DNA of 64,000 nt from positions 1 through 64,000 of the forward strand of contig JACTAT010000085.1 in NCBI GenBank assembly GCA_014526335.1. The letters run 5' to 3'. A program made the translations under genes and the position numbers. Shown in pieces: positions 1-11,200 of this stretch. The stretch is from Chrysaora quinquecirrha (lineage: Eukaryota; Cnidaria; Scyphozoa; Semaeostomeae; Pelagiidae). The stretch's first letter is position 1; each line of letters opens with the position of its first letter. The notes beneath the pieces are model-generated. The model worked only from the letters and a program-made list of their open reading frames with translations, did not search any database and was not told the DNA's origin.

Positions 1-92
1 ATCAAATTGCGAACAGACAAGGCCGGTACCAGGGTCGAACATGGACAGCGGAGTTTCACGTAGAGGCCTATTCACTCTGGGGACGAGATTGG
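1..92 (-). mobile_element. Truncated Mutator-like MITE (CCTCGTCCCCAG family)
   Basis: Reverse-strand fragment of the element seen complete at 8942-9356 and 15445-15859. It shares the stretch about an accepted CGACCCTGGTA motif and AAACTCCGCTGTCCAT, and ends at 92 with the terminal GGGGACGAGATTG. The other end lies beyond the window. Confidence 0.75.
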
Positions 93-324
93 GATTGAAG
101 TATTCATCTTCAGAGGAAACATTTTGTCATCATTCGTTTGTTATTCGAATTAAACATGTTTAAGCTTCTGTTCACCTTTTTATTCATCATTAAGATCAAT
201 ATTCCATTTTGGGGTTTTGGAGTACGTTCCTTCATTCCATCATTCCGTCGTTCCACATTCCGTGTTTTAAAGATAACCATTGTGCCCGAATTAGCTCAAT
301 ACAATACATTACAATGCGTTAGAA

Positions 325-332
325 TATAAATA
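325..332 (+). promoter_or_regulatory. Possible TATA box of the sulfotransferase gene
   Basis: TATAAATA lies about 140 bases upstream of the sulfotransferase ATG at 475. The spacing leaves room for a 5' UTR of about 110-120 bases. Nothing else recognisable is seen in 93-474. This is a motif match only. Confidence 0.3.
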
Positions 333-474
333 CAAAGCAATTTGTAAGCAACCAACTGTGCTAGGCGTCAGAGATCACTTTCTATTATAGGTACACTCCA
401 AATATACACTTCCTACCGAATGAACATCATTTTACGTCCACCCGCTTTTCTTCTCGTCCAGCTACTTGATCAGA

Positions 475-1452
475 ATGTCTGGGATAAAAACATTACCTGT
501 TAGTGAGGAAGCACATGAGCGAATCAAAAAGGTCTATCAAACGCTAAACGACGGGAAATCCGTGATCAGGACGAGCCCAGGCAATTTGCTGTTGCCATCT
601 GTATATGAGAAGTACAAAGAGCAGATATACAACTTGGCACTTAGGCCCGATGATATTTATGTTTTGACCTTTGCAAAGAATGGCACAACTTGGACCCAGC
701 AGATGGTTTGGTCAATCATAAATGCAAGCAGTTCCACTGAGAAAGTCACTGATCTGGCCAAAGTGCCCTTTCTCGAGTTCGGCCTCATGGCTGATTTCGC
801 GAAGCAGAAAATACCAGGGGGGACAATGGAAGAAATCTTTGCAACAATAGAAGCAATGCCATCTTCATCACCTCGTATCATCCGGTCTCATTTGCCGTAC
901 TTTGCCTTGCCACCAAACATACTCGACCAATGCAAAGTTGTGACCTGCCTTAGGAACCCGAAAGACTCCCTGGTTTCTGGCTTTCACCATCACAAATTAA
1001 TGGGCCTCAGCTCGTCGTGCAGCGATTTCGATGTTTTCTTCGATTTGTTTATGAGAGATGAAATGTTGTGCTGCCCTTACTGGGATTACACTGTTGAAGC
1101 TTGGAAAAGACGAGACCATCCTAATCTCTGTTTGCTGTTTTTTGAAGATATGAAGCTAGATCTCGAAAGCAATGTTAGAAAAGTTGCTAAATTCCTCGAG
1201 AAGGAATTATCTGATGATCAGGTTAAAATCCTCGTGGAAAACCTTACATTCAAGAATATGAAGAAAAGTGGTGCAGCATTCGAAAAGATGATACAGAAAA
1301 TGTCACGCACTGAAGGCAACAAAGGCAGCTTCTTCCGCAAAGGTGACGTTGGGGACTGGAAGAATTATTTCACCGAAGAAATGAACAAACGCATGGATGA
1401 AGCTATTGAAAAACATTTCAAGGGAACTGGACTTGAATTTAGATATGAATAA
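475..1452 (+). CDS. Cytosolic sulfotransferase (SULT family), intronless
   Basis: The enzyme is predicted to transfer sulfonate from PAPS to hydroxyl or amine groups of small molecules in the cytosol. The protein has 325 residues, about the normal SULT length (285-330). The 5'-phosphosulfate loop TFAKNGTTW is at residues 65-73. The catalytic histidine is His139 in SHLPY. The 3'-phosphate site CLRNPKDSLVS is at 158-168 (Arg160, Ser168). The C-terminal PAPS motif RKGDVGDWKN is at 288-297. The usual dimer motif (KxxxTVxxxE) is degenerate: K296 is followed by T300-E301 and the last Glu is Lys. I chose the ATG at 475; the frame is open a little further 5' but only from a TTG. There is no intron, unlike the neighbouring genes. 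It lies upstream of the first visible SMCHD1 exon and on the same strand, so it is probably nested in an SMCHD1 intron. The substrate cannot be read from the sequence. Confidence 0.93.
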   Translation: MSGIKTLPVSEEAHERIKKVYQTLNDGKSVIRTSPGNLLLPSVYEKYKEQIYNLALRPDDIYVLTFAKNGTTWTQQMVWSIINASSSTEKVTDLAKVPFLEFGLMADFAKQKIPGGTMEEIFATIEAMPSSSPRIIRSHLPYFALPPNILDQCKVVTCLRNPKDSLVSGFHHHKLMGLSSSCSDFDVFFDLFMRDEMLCCPYWDYTVEAWKRRDHPNLCLLFFEDMKLDLESNVRKVAKFLEKELSDDQVKILVENLTFKNMKKSGAAFEKMIQKMSRTEGNKGSFFRKGDVGDWKNYFTEEMNKRMDEAIEKHFKGTGLEFRYE

Positions 1453-1453
1453 A
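1448..1453 (+). promoter_or_regulatory. AATAAA polyadenylation signal overlapping the stop codon
   Basis: The sulfotransferase TAA stop (1450-1452) is embedded in a perfect AATAAA. If used, the mRNA would have a 3' UTR of only about 15-30 bases. No other canonical AATAAA is seen in the next 300 bases. Confidence 0.4.
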
Positions 1454-1657
1454 GGACTATAATTTGCCTCTTTTGTTTATTTCTAAAGTTACATATAATC
1501 AGCTTTAAAAAACACAATATTCTTTTACTTACAAAGGGCAGCAAGCTGAGGTCAATTTGGATGCCTAGTTGATTAAAGAATTGGTGTTATGTGTGTAGTG
1601 TGCCGTGTCGTCAAAGTCCGCATTTTCACCCAATGTTATGTCTGTGCAGTACGGTAT

Positions 1658-1925
1658 GGTCTCTGTGGCGCAGTGGTTAGCGTGCTGGACTCACAACGAA
1701 AATGTTGTGGGTTCGAGCCACGGTCTTTCCACTTGTGTTGCAGAGATAACAACATTGGGCAAGTTGCTAACACAAATGTGCCTCTCTCCACCCAGGTGTA
1801 TAAATGGGTACCTGGTCGGTAGTTATGAGCGCCGTGTGTGCCTGCACCCTGCTATATGCTAATGCATCCAGACCAAGGGTAAAGTGTAAAGTCGACTGAG
1901 TAGCCCTAGGCTAGTAGTAGACTCA
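1658..1925 (+). mobile_element. tRNA-derived SINE-like repeat, family 1
   Basis: The head looks like a tRNA gene: an A-box-like TGGCGCAGTGG at 1666-1676 and a B-box-like GGGTTCGAGCC at 1709-1719. They are followed by a body of about 200 bases that is not tRNA. The body recurs in reverse at about 62290-62430. A single tRNA gene would end near 1735, so this is a SINE rather than a tRNA gene. The end near 1925 is approximate. Confidence 0.7.
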
Positions 1926-2296
1926 AAAAACGGCAAATTTACGGTGGCGGATATCCAGTACGGTGTGGGGATCTCACGACTCTACTCTGAGTACGGTGGC
2001 GCATATGCAGTACATGGGGTCGCATCATGATTTTCGCGGCGGGTATTCAGTTCGATGGGGCAATGGCATTTCAACGAGGTCGCGATTTCGGAGATTCAAC
2101 ATATTTGCGACAGTAGCCATTCAATTGTGCTCAGTTTTAACTTCTTGTTTCTTAAGAGAGGAATAATTGTTCCTAACTTACTAGTGTTGACTGCTACTAA
2201 ATGCTCCCCAAGGGACAGCCTTGGGATCGGTATGCGATTACTGTTTTTCTGATGACTGGCATAAAACTATTGATTTCTCCATTGAATTTCCTTTAG

Positions 2297-5200
2297 GTTA
2301 ACTGGGCTGTCAAACTAAATAAAGATGAAGTAAAGAATGGATATCTCCCAGATATCAAGGTATTGTCTCAAAATTTCCCTATTTCCCTATATAAATTTGT
2401 GGAATTTTCAAACCTGGTCAAGCGGTTCAGTTAGTTTCCTTTGGGCAACTGAAGTATAAAGCTTGGTCGTATGAGGTCAAAATCTGGATGGATCATTTTC
2501 AGGATGAATGACAAACCAACTCACTCCACAGTTCTTCAGGAGGTACTTGCGTTATGCTTGGCAGGCCTTAATTACAGTTGAAATCCGCTATCTCGACTGC
2601 CCGCTATCTCAAACATTCGCTATCTCGAACGATTTTCCATTTCCCCTCGTTTTGGTATAAGGGTTTGTATAGAAAAATCATCCGCTATCTCGAACCCCGT
2701 TACCTCGAAGATTCGCTGTCTCGAACCATTTTCGATTTCCCATGGAGGAAAACCTGCTCTTTATCTCCAACTTAGCCAGATTTTCTGCTGAACTGGATAA
2801 AGAGACAGGCTGAAAATACAGTTGACATGCGCTATCTCGACTGCCCGCTATCTCGAACATTCGCTATCTCGAACGATTTTCCATTTCCCCTCGTTTTGGT
2901 ATAAGGGTTTGTATAGAAAAATCATCCGCTATCTCGAACCCCGTTATCTCGAACATTCGCTGTCTCGAACCATTTTCGATTTCCCATGGAGGAAAACCTG
3001 CTCTTTATCTCGAACTTTGCCAAATTTTCTGCTGAACTGGATAAAGAGACAGCCTGAAAATATGTATAAGTTCGCCTAGCGGAGCGGGAATGGCAGCAGC
3101 TAAGTGATATGCTGCCCATGTATACAATAGATGAAGCTGTTCTCTTTCGAGATGTGCTGCATCGCCATTATCTAAATTTCACCAATAGTAGTTTCAAAAA
3201 TACCAGACTTGTTTGATAAATTTGGGATCAGTAACCCTGCATGTTAATAGGGGTTCCTTTTCTGACTTAAAAACTATAATTTTTTATATTTATATGGGGC
3301 ATCCGTTATTTCGAACATTCGCTATCTCGAACAAATTCCAGTTTCCCTTGAGAGTTCGAGATAGCGGATGTCAACTGTATGTATAAGTTCGCCTAGCGGA
3401 GCAGGAATGGCAGCAGCTAAGTGATATGCTGCCCATGTATACAATAGATGAAGCTGTTCTCTTTCGAGATGTTTGCATCTCCATTATCTCAATTTCACCA
3501 ATATTAGGGATGAAAGCAGATGAGCTTTGACTCCTATGTAGGAAATACCGGACTTGTTTGATGAAATTTGGGATCAGTAACCCTGCATGTTAATAGGAGT
3601 TCCTTTTCTGACTTAAAAACTGTAATTTTTTTATATTTATATGGGGCATCCGTTATTTCGAACATTCGCTATCTCGAATAAATTCCAGTTTCCCTTGAGA
3701 GTTCGAGATAGCGGATGTCAACTGTAGCTGAAAAACCTGGAAAGAAAAGCATACTCAAATTAAACAACACTTATCATGCAATTCGCTTGCAATTTACTTA
3801 GAAGGGAATCGCATGGAAGATTTCTCACCGCAAAGGATCTTGAAATTTACATCGTCGTACACGTTTTTTTTAAAAGGAACACCTTTATAAGGAACTCGAG
3901 GCTGAAAATTCCCAAAAATTAAGGAACTTTAAGGAACTGCTGAGTCTCGGATGAAAAACTAAGAATAATTTTTTTCAAGAACAAGACGATTTGTGTAAAA
4001 AATTAGCAGAATAACAATATATGTCCCATTGTTCTTCCAAAAAAGACTCCATTTATATTTAAAGTTAGAAAATGAAGCATGTTTACGTGAATTTGCTGTA
4101 AAAAATTAGTATTCAAACAAATCTCACGAAAAGGAACAGCATAAGGAACTTCAGCCTCAATTTGTTGAAAAATTAAGGAACTCCAGCCTCAACTCAGAGT
4201 TTAGGTTCCTTATAAAATTTGGTCATTTATGAATATTCGTGCCGGTGTGATGCCAGGTACGTAGGTCGTACTTCCCAGAGATTAGGTGATAGGATAAAGC
4301 AGCATGTCCCTACTAATATTCGTCTGCACATTTTTCGGCAAAGAGAGCAACCATCCCGTGGGTCTATGCTATTAAAAATTACTAGTAAAAATTCCTTAAA
4401 AAATTCCAAAATAATAAGCTTTTAGTTGAAATAAAGAAATACCAGGCCTTTGCTATTGAGAATCGTAATCAATTTCATAGGAAACTGCGAAGGATTCACA
4501 GTGCTGGCAGCTGAGAAGGAACTGCCGAAAAGCGGGAACTACAAAGAAGGGAGACTTATCTTTTTCTCGCTTTACTCTCCTTCGCAGTTCCGTTTTTTGC
4601 TGTTCCTTCGCAGCTCTCAGCGCTGTAGGTCCTTTGCAGTTCCCTACGCAGCTTTAATTCCAGACCTCGGCTCCCTGTGCTTTTAGTGGCGTGCCCTGCG
4701 GGGTCCTAGGCTTGAGCCCAGAAGTGTAAATACAAAGATACTAGTTATTTTCAAACTACATTCCTATTCTCAGATCAAGCCACTCAAAACCAACAAATAT
4801 CAGATGTACATGTGGCGACACGAAATTGAGAATGAACCAGCCTCTTGCTTGTGACATTAAAGCAATGGTTTACGATGATCATGGTAATTTTGTCAAAATG
4901 GTAAGATTTTGTTTTCTTTTTCTTTGTATTGAGGCTGATGGAAAGCATCAGTTCTTAAAGACGTTGATTAATGTAGTAGAGTCTTATAATGTTCGGGATT
5001 CCCAGAATGCCGGGAACTGTCCAACATCTAGGCATTTGCTTCCAACCTCGCAATTTCGTTCAGAGGTTCAGGATGGATTAGCTTCCTAACAGAACTTCCG
5101 TATTTCCTCTAATAAACGCCGCCCTCTGATAAACGCCGCCCCTTATTGAACGCCGCACTTAAAGCCTAACGCATTCTGGAAAGCGGCGTCTAATAAACGG

Positions 5201-8200
5201 CGTCTAGAAACCGCCCTCTAATAAACGCCGTTTTCTATTAAACGCCGCATTCTGGAAAGCGGCGTTTATTAGAAAAAAGACCAAATAAGAAATCACAAAT
5301 AGTTAATACGAATTTTACTTGTTTTCTATAAACAAATTCTTCTTTACTTTACCACAAAGTGAACAGTTCTTCAGTGAACTCTACATTTTTCACACAAACT
5401 TTTGTTTTTGGGAAAGAAAACATTGTTTAAAGTCAGTTTATCTTTTTTCTCATTTCTCGCTTTGTAATAAACGCCGCCCTCTGATAAACGCCTCCCTCTA
5501 TTTAACGCCCCCATTCAAAAGCTTGATTTTGTAATAAATGCCGCGGCGTTTATTAGAGGAAATACGGTATACGTGTTTGCGCCTAAGTACTTCGAGTACT
5601 GAGTACTGAAAAAATATTTCTTGTGAAGCTAATGTTTTTGCTTTGCTAGAGTTGTTTATCTAAAAGAAATTTTTCATGCAGGATAGCAAAGACCTGAACG
5701 ATTTTACTGTCAAAGGCGAAGGTCTAAATGAACAACAGATTGTCAAAGGAATCTCATCTGTAAGTCGATTATATTTATTGATATTAAAGAAACATTAAAT
5801 TTACATATAGCACAGGTGAAGGTCGAAGAGCCGTTACAGGGTTTTCCTTCTTTTTATTTCATTTATTCTCGACTTTCAGGGATTTTTCGTCGTCAGAAAT
5901 GTCCAGTTTGAAGCCGGACTTCCCGGACCACGTGAGCTTTCACTTACATGGAAAGGAATTGAATGTCACCAAGTGCTACAACTATTGGCCGGACCCGCTT
6001 CTGATCTTATTCTGGTTGATCTTGATAATTCTGAGGTATGGTAATTGTATATTCCGGTTATTAGCCATGTTCCAATATGTTTTCACACAGCTCTTGAAAG
6101 CTAATGCACCAGTGGATTGTCTTGTTTACCTGGTTTCAGTAAGATTACAATGATCCCGGTTCGTGAGAGAACGATCGTGGTCAATTTCCTATTTGCATAT
6201 TCATTATCAGTTTCAGATCATTACAGATCCATAAGACGTAGTTTTCGCTCCTTAGGCCAATCTTATTTCGATAGATCGCTCAGAACTACGACTCATCAAC
6301 TTCCTAATAAAATCATGGACAGAAATCGAATGCAGCTTGCGAATGCGAAGTTCTACGCGAATTCGTCAATCAAATTTTGCTTTGCAGTGATTGGTTTGTT
6401 GCTGTTCGATAAGTCGAAAAACGGAAGTTACTATGAACAAATCAAATTGTAGATTTGAAAAATACTGCGCTGTGATTGGTGTCCCAAAAATTGTGGTTTT
6501 TGTCCAGCTTTTTGTTATAAAGTCTCACTTTGAGCATTAGGCCATCCAATTCAATTATTTCAAGTAAATAGTTGTTGCTGTTGCTTAAGACTGCCGTTGC
6601 TGTTCACGAAGAGTGGGACTTATGTAATGAGTCTAGCCTTCCATTGTCCATTCAGTGTAAAAGGTTTTGAGTTGAAACATATCGAAAACTGCTTTAGTTG
6701 AATTATTAGGCCTTAAATGCCTTATTCAAAGTCACATGTTGACCTTGTGTATGAATTGCCTAGACTTATTAGCTGAGTCCTAGCTATCGCATTTGAATGG
6801 AACTGCTGTACGCTGCAATTGCGGTCTTAGTTTAGTGTCAGCCTCGTTTTCATGAGCAATAACTTGGACTCAGGTAATAAGTCTATGAAATGCCTACATT
6901 ACAGTATGTCTCTATTATGCTTCAGCCTCTGGAGATCCTGAATGGGAATGCATTTCCGAAGCCAATAACAATTCAACTCATTGATGCAGCTGGTAATGTA
7001 GCAAAAGATAGTAACATCAGATGTATGCTGTCAAGAGATCCCGGCCTAAAGGTAAAGTCTAGTTTCCTTTAAATCGTAGAGAGATCGTCAAAGGGGCGAT
7101 CATCACCATCTCAAAAGTCCTTCCGTTTCCAAGAAATTGTGTTTTTTGGCGTCTGGAATCGGAAGACTCCGAAGACCACTTTTTCAGAATTCACAACAAA
7201 TAAAAGTCCCAGATAGACGCATCCTAAAGATCATGGTCATCGAACATTGTTGGGCAAAGATCTGAAATTTGCTTGTCAAACAAAATGTTTGGTCGTTCAG
7301 CAACATCACAAAACATTGCTCATCAATCATCATTAGTTTTCAGCAAGCAGAAAGTGTTTTTGAGCAAGCAAGTTCCTCTTGTCAAGCAATGTTTTGCGAC
7401 GTGGTCAAACGGTCAAACATTGTTTGTAAAGCAAATCTCAAATGTTTGACCAACAATGTTCGATCGTTTTGCCATGGCTTTACGATATTGTGAATTGAAA
7501 GTCTAAGGATAATCTTCTATGACGAATCACCCAGGATTACTTATAAAACCTGCTCTGCAAGATTCTTGTCTTATATTTGGCATTCCGGACCTTTCCTTCC
7601 CATCGTTGTAAACACAAGCGGTGTGAATGTTGCCTTTTTCTCGTTGATTACTAGCAACTTTTAAACAATTTTCAGGCCGTAGCTTCTATTTATAATGTTC
7701 TTTATTGTTTTGATTTGTAACTCCCTCTTTTCTGATATTTTTGAAAGAATATGCATTCAGAATCTCTGCAAAGTGTGTCAGAAATCAGGGCCGTAGCTAC
7801 GGGGGGGGGTGTGACACCCCCCCAGGCAAGTCGTCCGTCGGCAAATTTGAGAAGAACGGAATTTTTCGGCAATAGTAACTAAGGGCGAGAAATGTTGCAA
7901 ATCAAAAGAAACAAAATAAACGTGTCGGCAAATGTCGGGAAAGCGTTCAGCACATAGCTTGCCGACGAATAATAGCATCCACTTTCCACAGCTGCCGACA
8001 TGTTAGGTATCAATAACAGTTAGGGGGTTGCTAACTGCGAGCAAATGCCGAGAGAAAGTGCTTCCTTACCAGCTAATCGTAGCTGTATATGCCAGTTTGC
8101 CAGCCATAACAGATACAAGCGAGCATCAGCAAACAGAATGCAGTCGGATAACAGATACAATACACGGGGTCCCCAAGACTGCCTATGTCTAAAATTACAG

Positions 8201-11200
8201 GCTTAGTCCTATTTCAAACTGTAAAGCCCTCTAGAGTGCATTATCAAACTAGTCTCAAATAATACAGTGTATACAAGAATCAAACTGGCAATTGATTACA
8301 ATGTTGTTGTTCAACAGCTGAAAAGATTGTGTTTCACTGCATTTTAGAGTTCAAATTTTCAAAATTTTCCCGGGGGAGCATACCCCCGGACCCCTCTTGC
8401 ATGTGTGTCCCCCATTTCTATATGATGTTCTATGATTCAAGCATAATATTCCTGGCCTGACGGTTGTGTGCAAAGCATGGGAAACAAAAAGAAATTCGCC
8501 AAGGAAAGAGCAACAGCCAAGCCACACCCATCTCCAAAAATCCACGCCCATTTTGTCGGCAAAATACCGAGCTACACCCCCCCAGTCGTTGAGTCCTAAC
8601 GACGGCCCTGTTGTATCAGATAATTCCGAAAGCAGTGCTAACCAAAGGGACAACTGAAGGTCCTATTATTCTTATGAGGTGAATATCATGTTATTTGCGA
8701 CCCTATATTTGTAGCAGTATCGTAAAACAGACATGGATTCTAATTTCACGATTTCTACTAGCCTTAGGCTTAGTCAGTTACTATTAGGCAACTGAAGTTA
8801 AGCTTGGTCTTGTCAGGTCAACATCTGGATGGGTGACTTTCCGGGTGGATGAGAAACTAACTCACTCCGCAATCCTTCGGGAAGAGCGTTAAACTAGGAA
8901 TCCCGTGCCTGTACGCAGGCATGGTAGGACTATTATAGTGCCAGCCTCGTCCCCAGGGTGAATAGGCCTCTACGTGAAACTCCGCTGTCCATATTCGACC
9001 CTGGTATCGGCGATGTCTATTCGCAATTTGATTGGCCGCTCAAACAATAGAGATTTTGAGTGACGTCACAGTTTCATCAAAATTTCACACCAAAATAGGC
9101 CGAAAACTATGTAAAAAATCATCTATAAAAACCAAATAATGATGCTACATGAGATATTGTATCTTGCCTTACAGTTATCAATGAAATCCTTTGCATTTCC
9201 TTTCTAAGAACATCTGCTTTCGGGATCTACATCTTGTTTTATGCCTAGGCCAAAATTGCCAGTATTTTGGCAGATTTTGTGGCTGGTACCATGGCCAAAA
9301 TCGATTTGACGGTTGAGATTTGTGGAAATTCGATTTGGGGCCTGGGGATGAGGTTGTTACAGTGCTTATTGGATAACCTGGGTCCTAGATTATCCGGACG
9401 GTTAAAATGGTGTCAATATTCAACTTACTCTTGCACAAATAATAACCAGAGAATCGACAGATATAGTTACAGCTACAGTTACAGCCACTAGATTATTCTC
9501 AAGCACCACATTTTCCACAGAGCTAGACCATTTCATTCATTTTTAATTATTTATGCACGGTAGCCCCCTCAATCCATCAGGACTGCTTTTCAGGGGGCCG
9601 TGTTAGCAAAGAAACCACAGTTAGAAAATCAAGTCATTTGTCCCAACTATCTGCGCCTGCTACACTACACAATTATCTTCCTTGTATAAAATTCATCTAA
9701 AAATAATATTCTGGTTAACTTCGTTATTTTGATTGTTTTTATAAATTGTTTGATTATGCATACTTTTCCTTTTCCCCCTTCCATTTCTTAAATTCGTGTC
9801 CCAAGGAGTCCGGATAGTAGAATAAGCACTGTATCTACGGTAATGTTAGATTTACGATTATTACAGTGATATTTTCTATTACATTCAAGTGTTGAACCTG
9901 ACCGAAACAAACCGGTTGAAATATGTGTCAAATTTGATGCTGACGAAGATTTTGTCGCTGGGAACCCTTTACCAGGTAAACTTTTAAGATCTCTTTAAGG
10001 CCCGGGCTAATCTGTCAAGCACGTTTTCTAAAAAATACAAAATTTTCTGTCCAAACAATGAATTGGGTTATAGTCGCCAATCACATATCGCGCCCTAGAC
10101 ATAATGGCCCGGATCATTAGTGTGTGTCCCGGGGGGAGTACTTAATGTATTTTAGGTACGGGTATGTGCCGCGCATATGGGTTCGTCTATAGTTTTTGGC
10201 CCTAAAACTCTCTAATCGTGTGTATGATTGTAGCAAAATCCCCATAGAACCGGGTGGGGACTTTAGAGAAAGCTAAACAATTTCACTTCATTTAAGTCCG
10301 AAAAGTGTTAATATCGCGTCGGAGATGTTCGTAGTGCTATTTGAAGCAATAATATGGCCTAGAAAGCCTTTTTACTCCCATATTCCGCTTGTTTTTACCC
10401 ATTTAAGGTCTGTGCACTGTCTGTGTTATACGTTTATTGGTCTGAGAAACCTTGCGGCACATCCTCGTACCATCCAGAGGTCATGCCCCCCGGCTGTGTC
10501 CCTAAATATAGTGCAAATATGTTCGCCGGCGTGCTCCAGTGAAGACTGAAGATTTGATTTCTCAGACTAAAAAGAGACAATTACGAATAATATCTCGAGA
10601 AAGTCTAGCTTTTTCATAGCATCATTCTTTCTGCGTTTGGCTTTCAAAGTCGACCAAATCTGCGAATTTCCCAATTCAAAAAATCTTGCATTGGATCACG
10701 AAGTGGCCTAAGTTGGAGCGGGTCATTGTTTGAGCCATAAGCCTTGTTATAACCATTAATAAATTGCGTTTCTTTTTAGCTATACAAGCTGCAGTTCTTG
10801 CTGAAGATCGGAATCCTGTGACGAACATCAATCCGAATGATGTTGTCCTGAAATTATGGAGTTCAACAAATGGAAAGTCATCAGAACGAATGCCTTCAAA
10901 CGTAATTACAGTTTGAGTTTGATTCAACCCTTCAGCCTAACCGGGCCTATCCGTTTAAACGAGTTGGTTGGTTTTCGCAGTGGAGTTGACCGTCGTCGTT
11001 AAAATCATCTAGTGGGGATCGGCTTTAGCTTTCTGGGCAGAATTCTTTTTTCTATTTTATAAGTTGTGGTTATTTTGTGCATCTTGTGCATAAGAAACTA
11101 AAAACTTGGCCCAGCACTAAAAAGTTTCTTAAAATTTTCTGATTTAAGTACTTAAGGTTTCTTACGAGTTTCTTGAATGGCTGTCTTGGTGACATAGAAA

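Noticed and set aside
466..474. Upstream TTG start for the sulfotransferase
   Set aside because: A nuclear animal gene should start at ATG. The ATG at 475 gives a normal-length SULT.
1658..1735. Functional tRNA gene
   Set aside because: Only A- and B-box-like segments are convincing. The body continues as a repeat shared with 62290-62430, and a clean cloverleaf is not evident.
8805..8870. Functional 5S rRNA gene
   Set aside because: Only the internal promoter region resembles 5S, and the flanks belong to a dispersed repeat.
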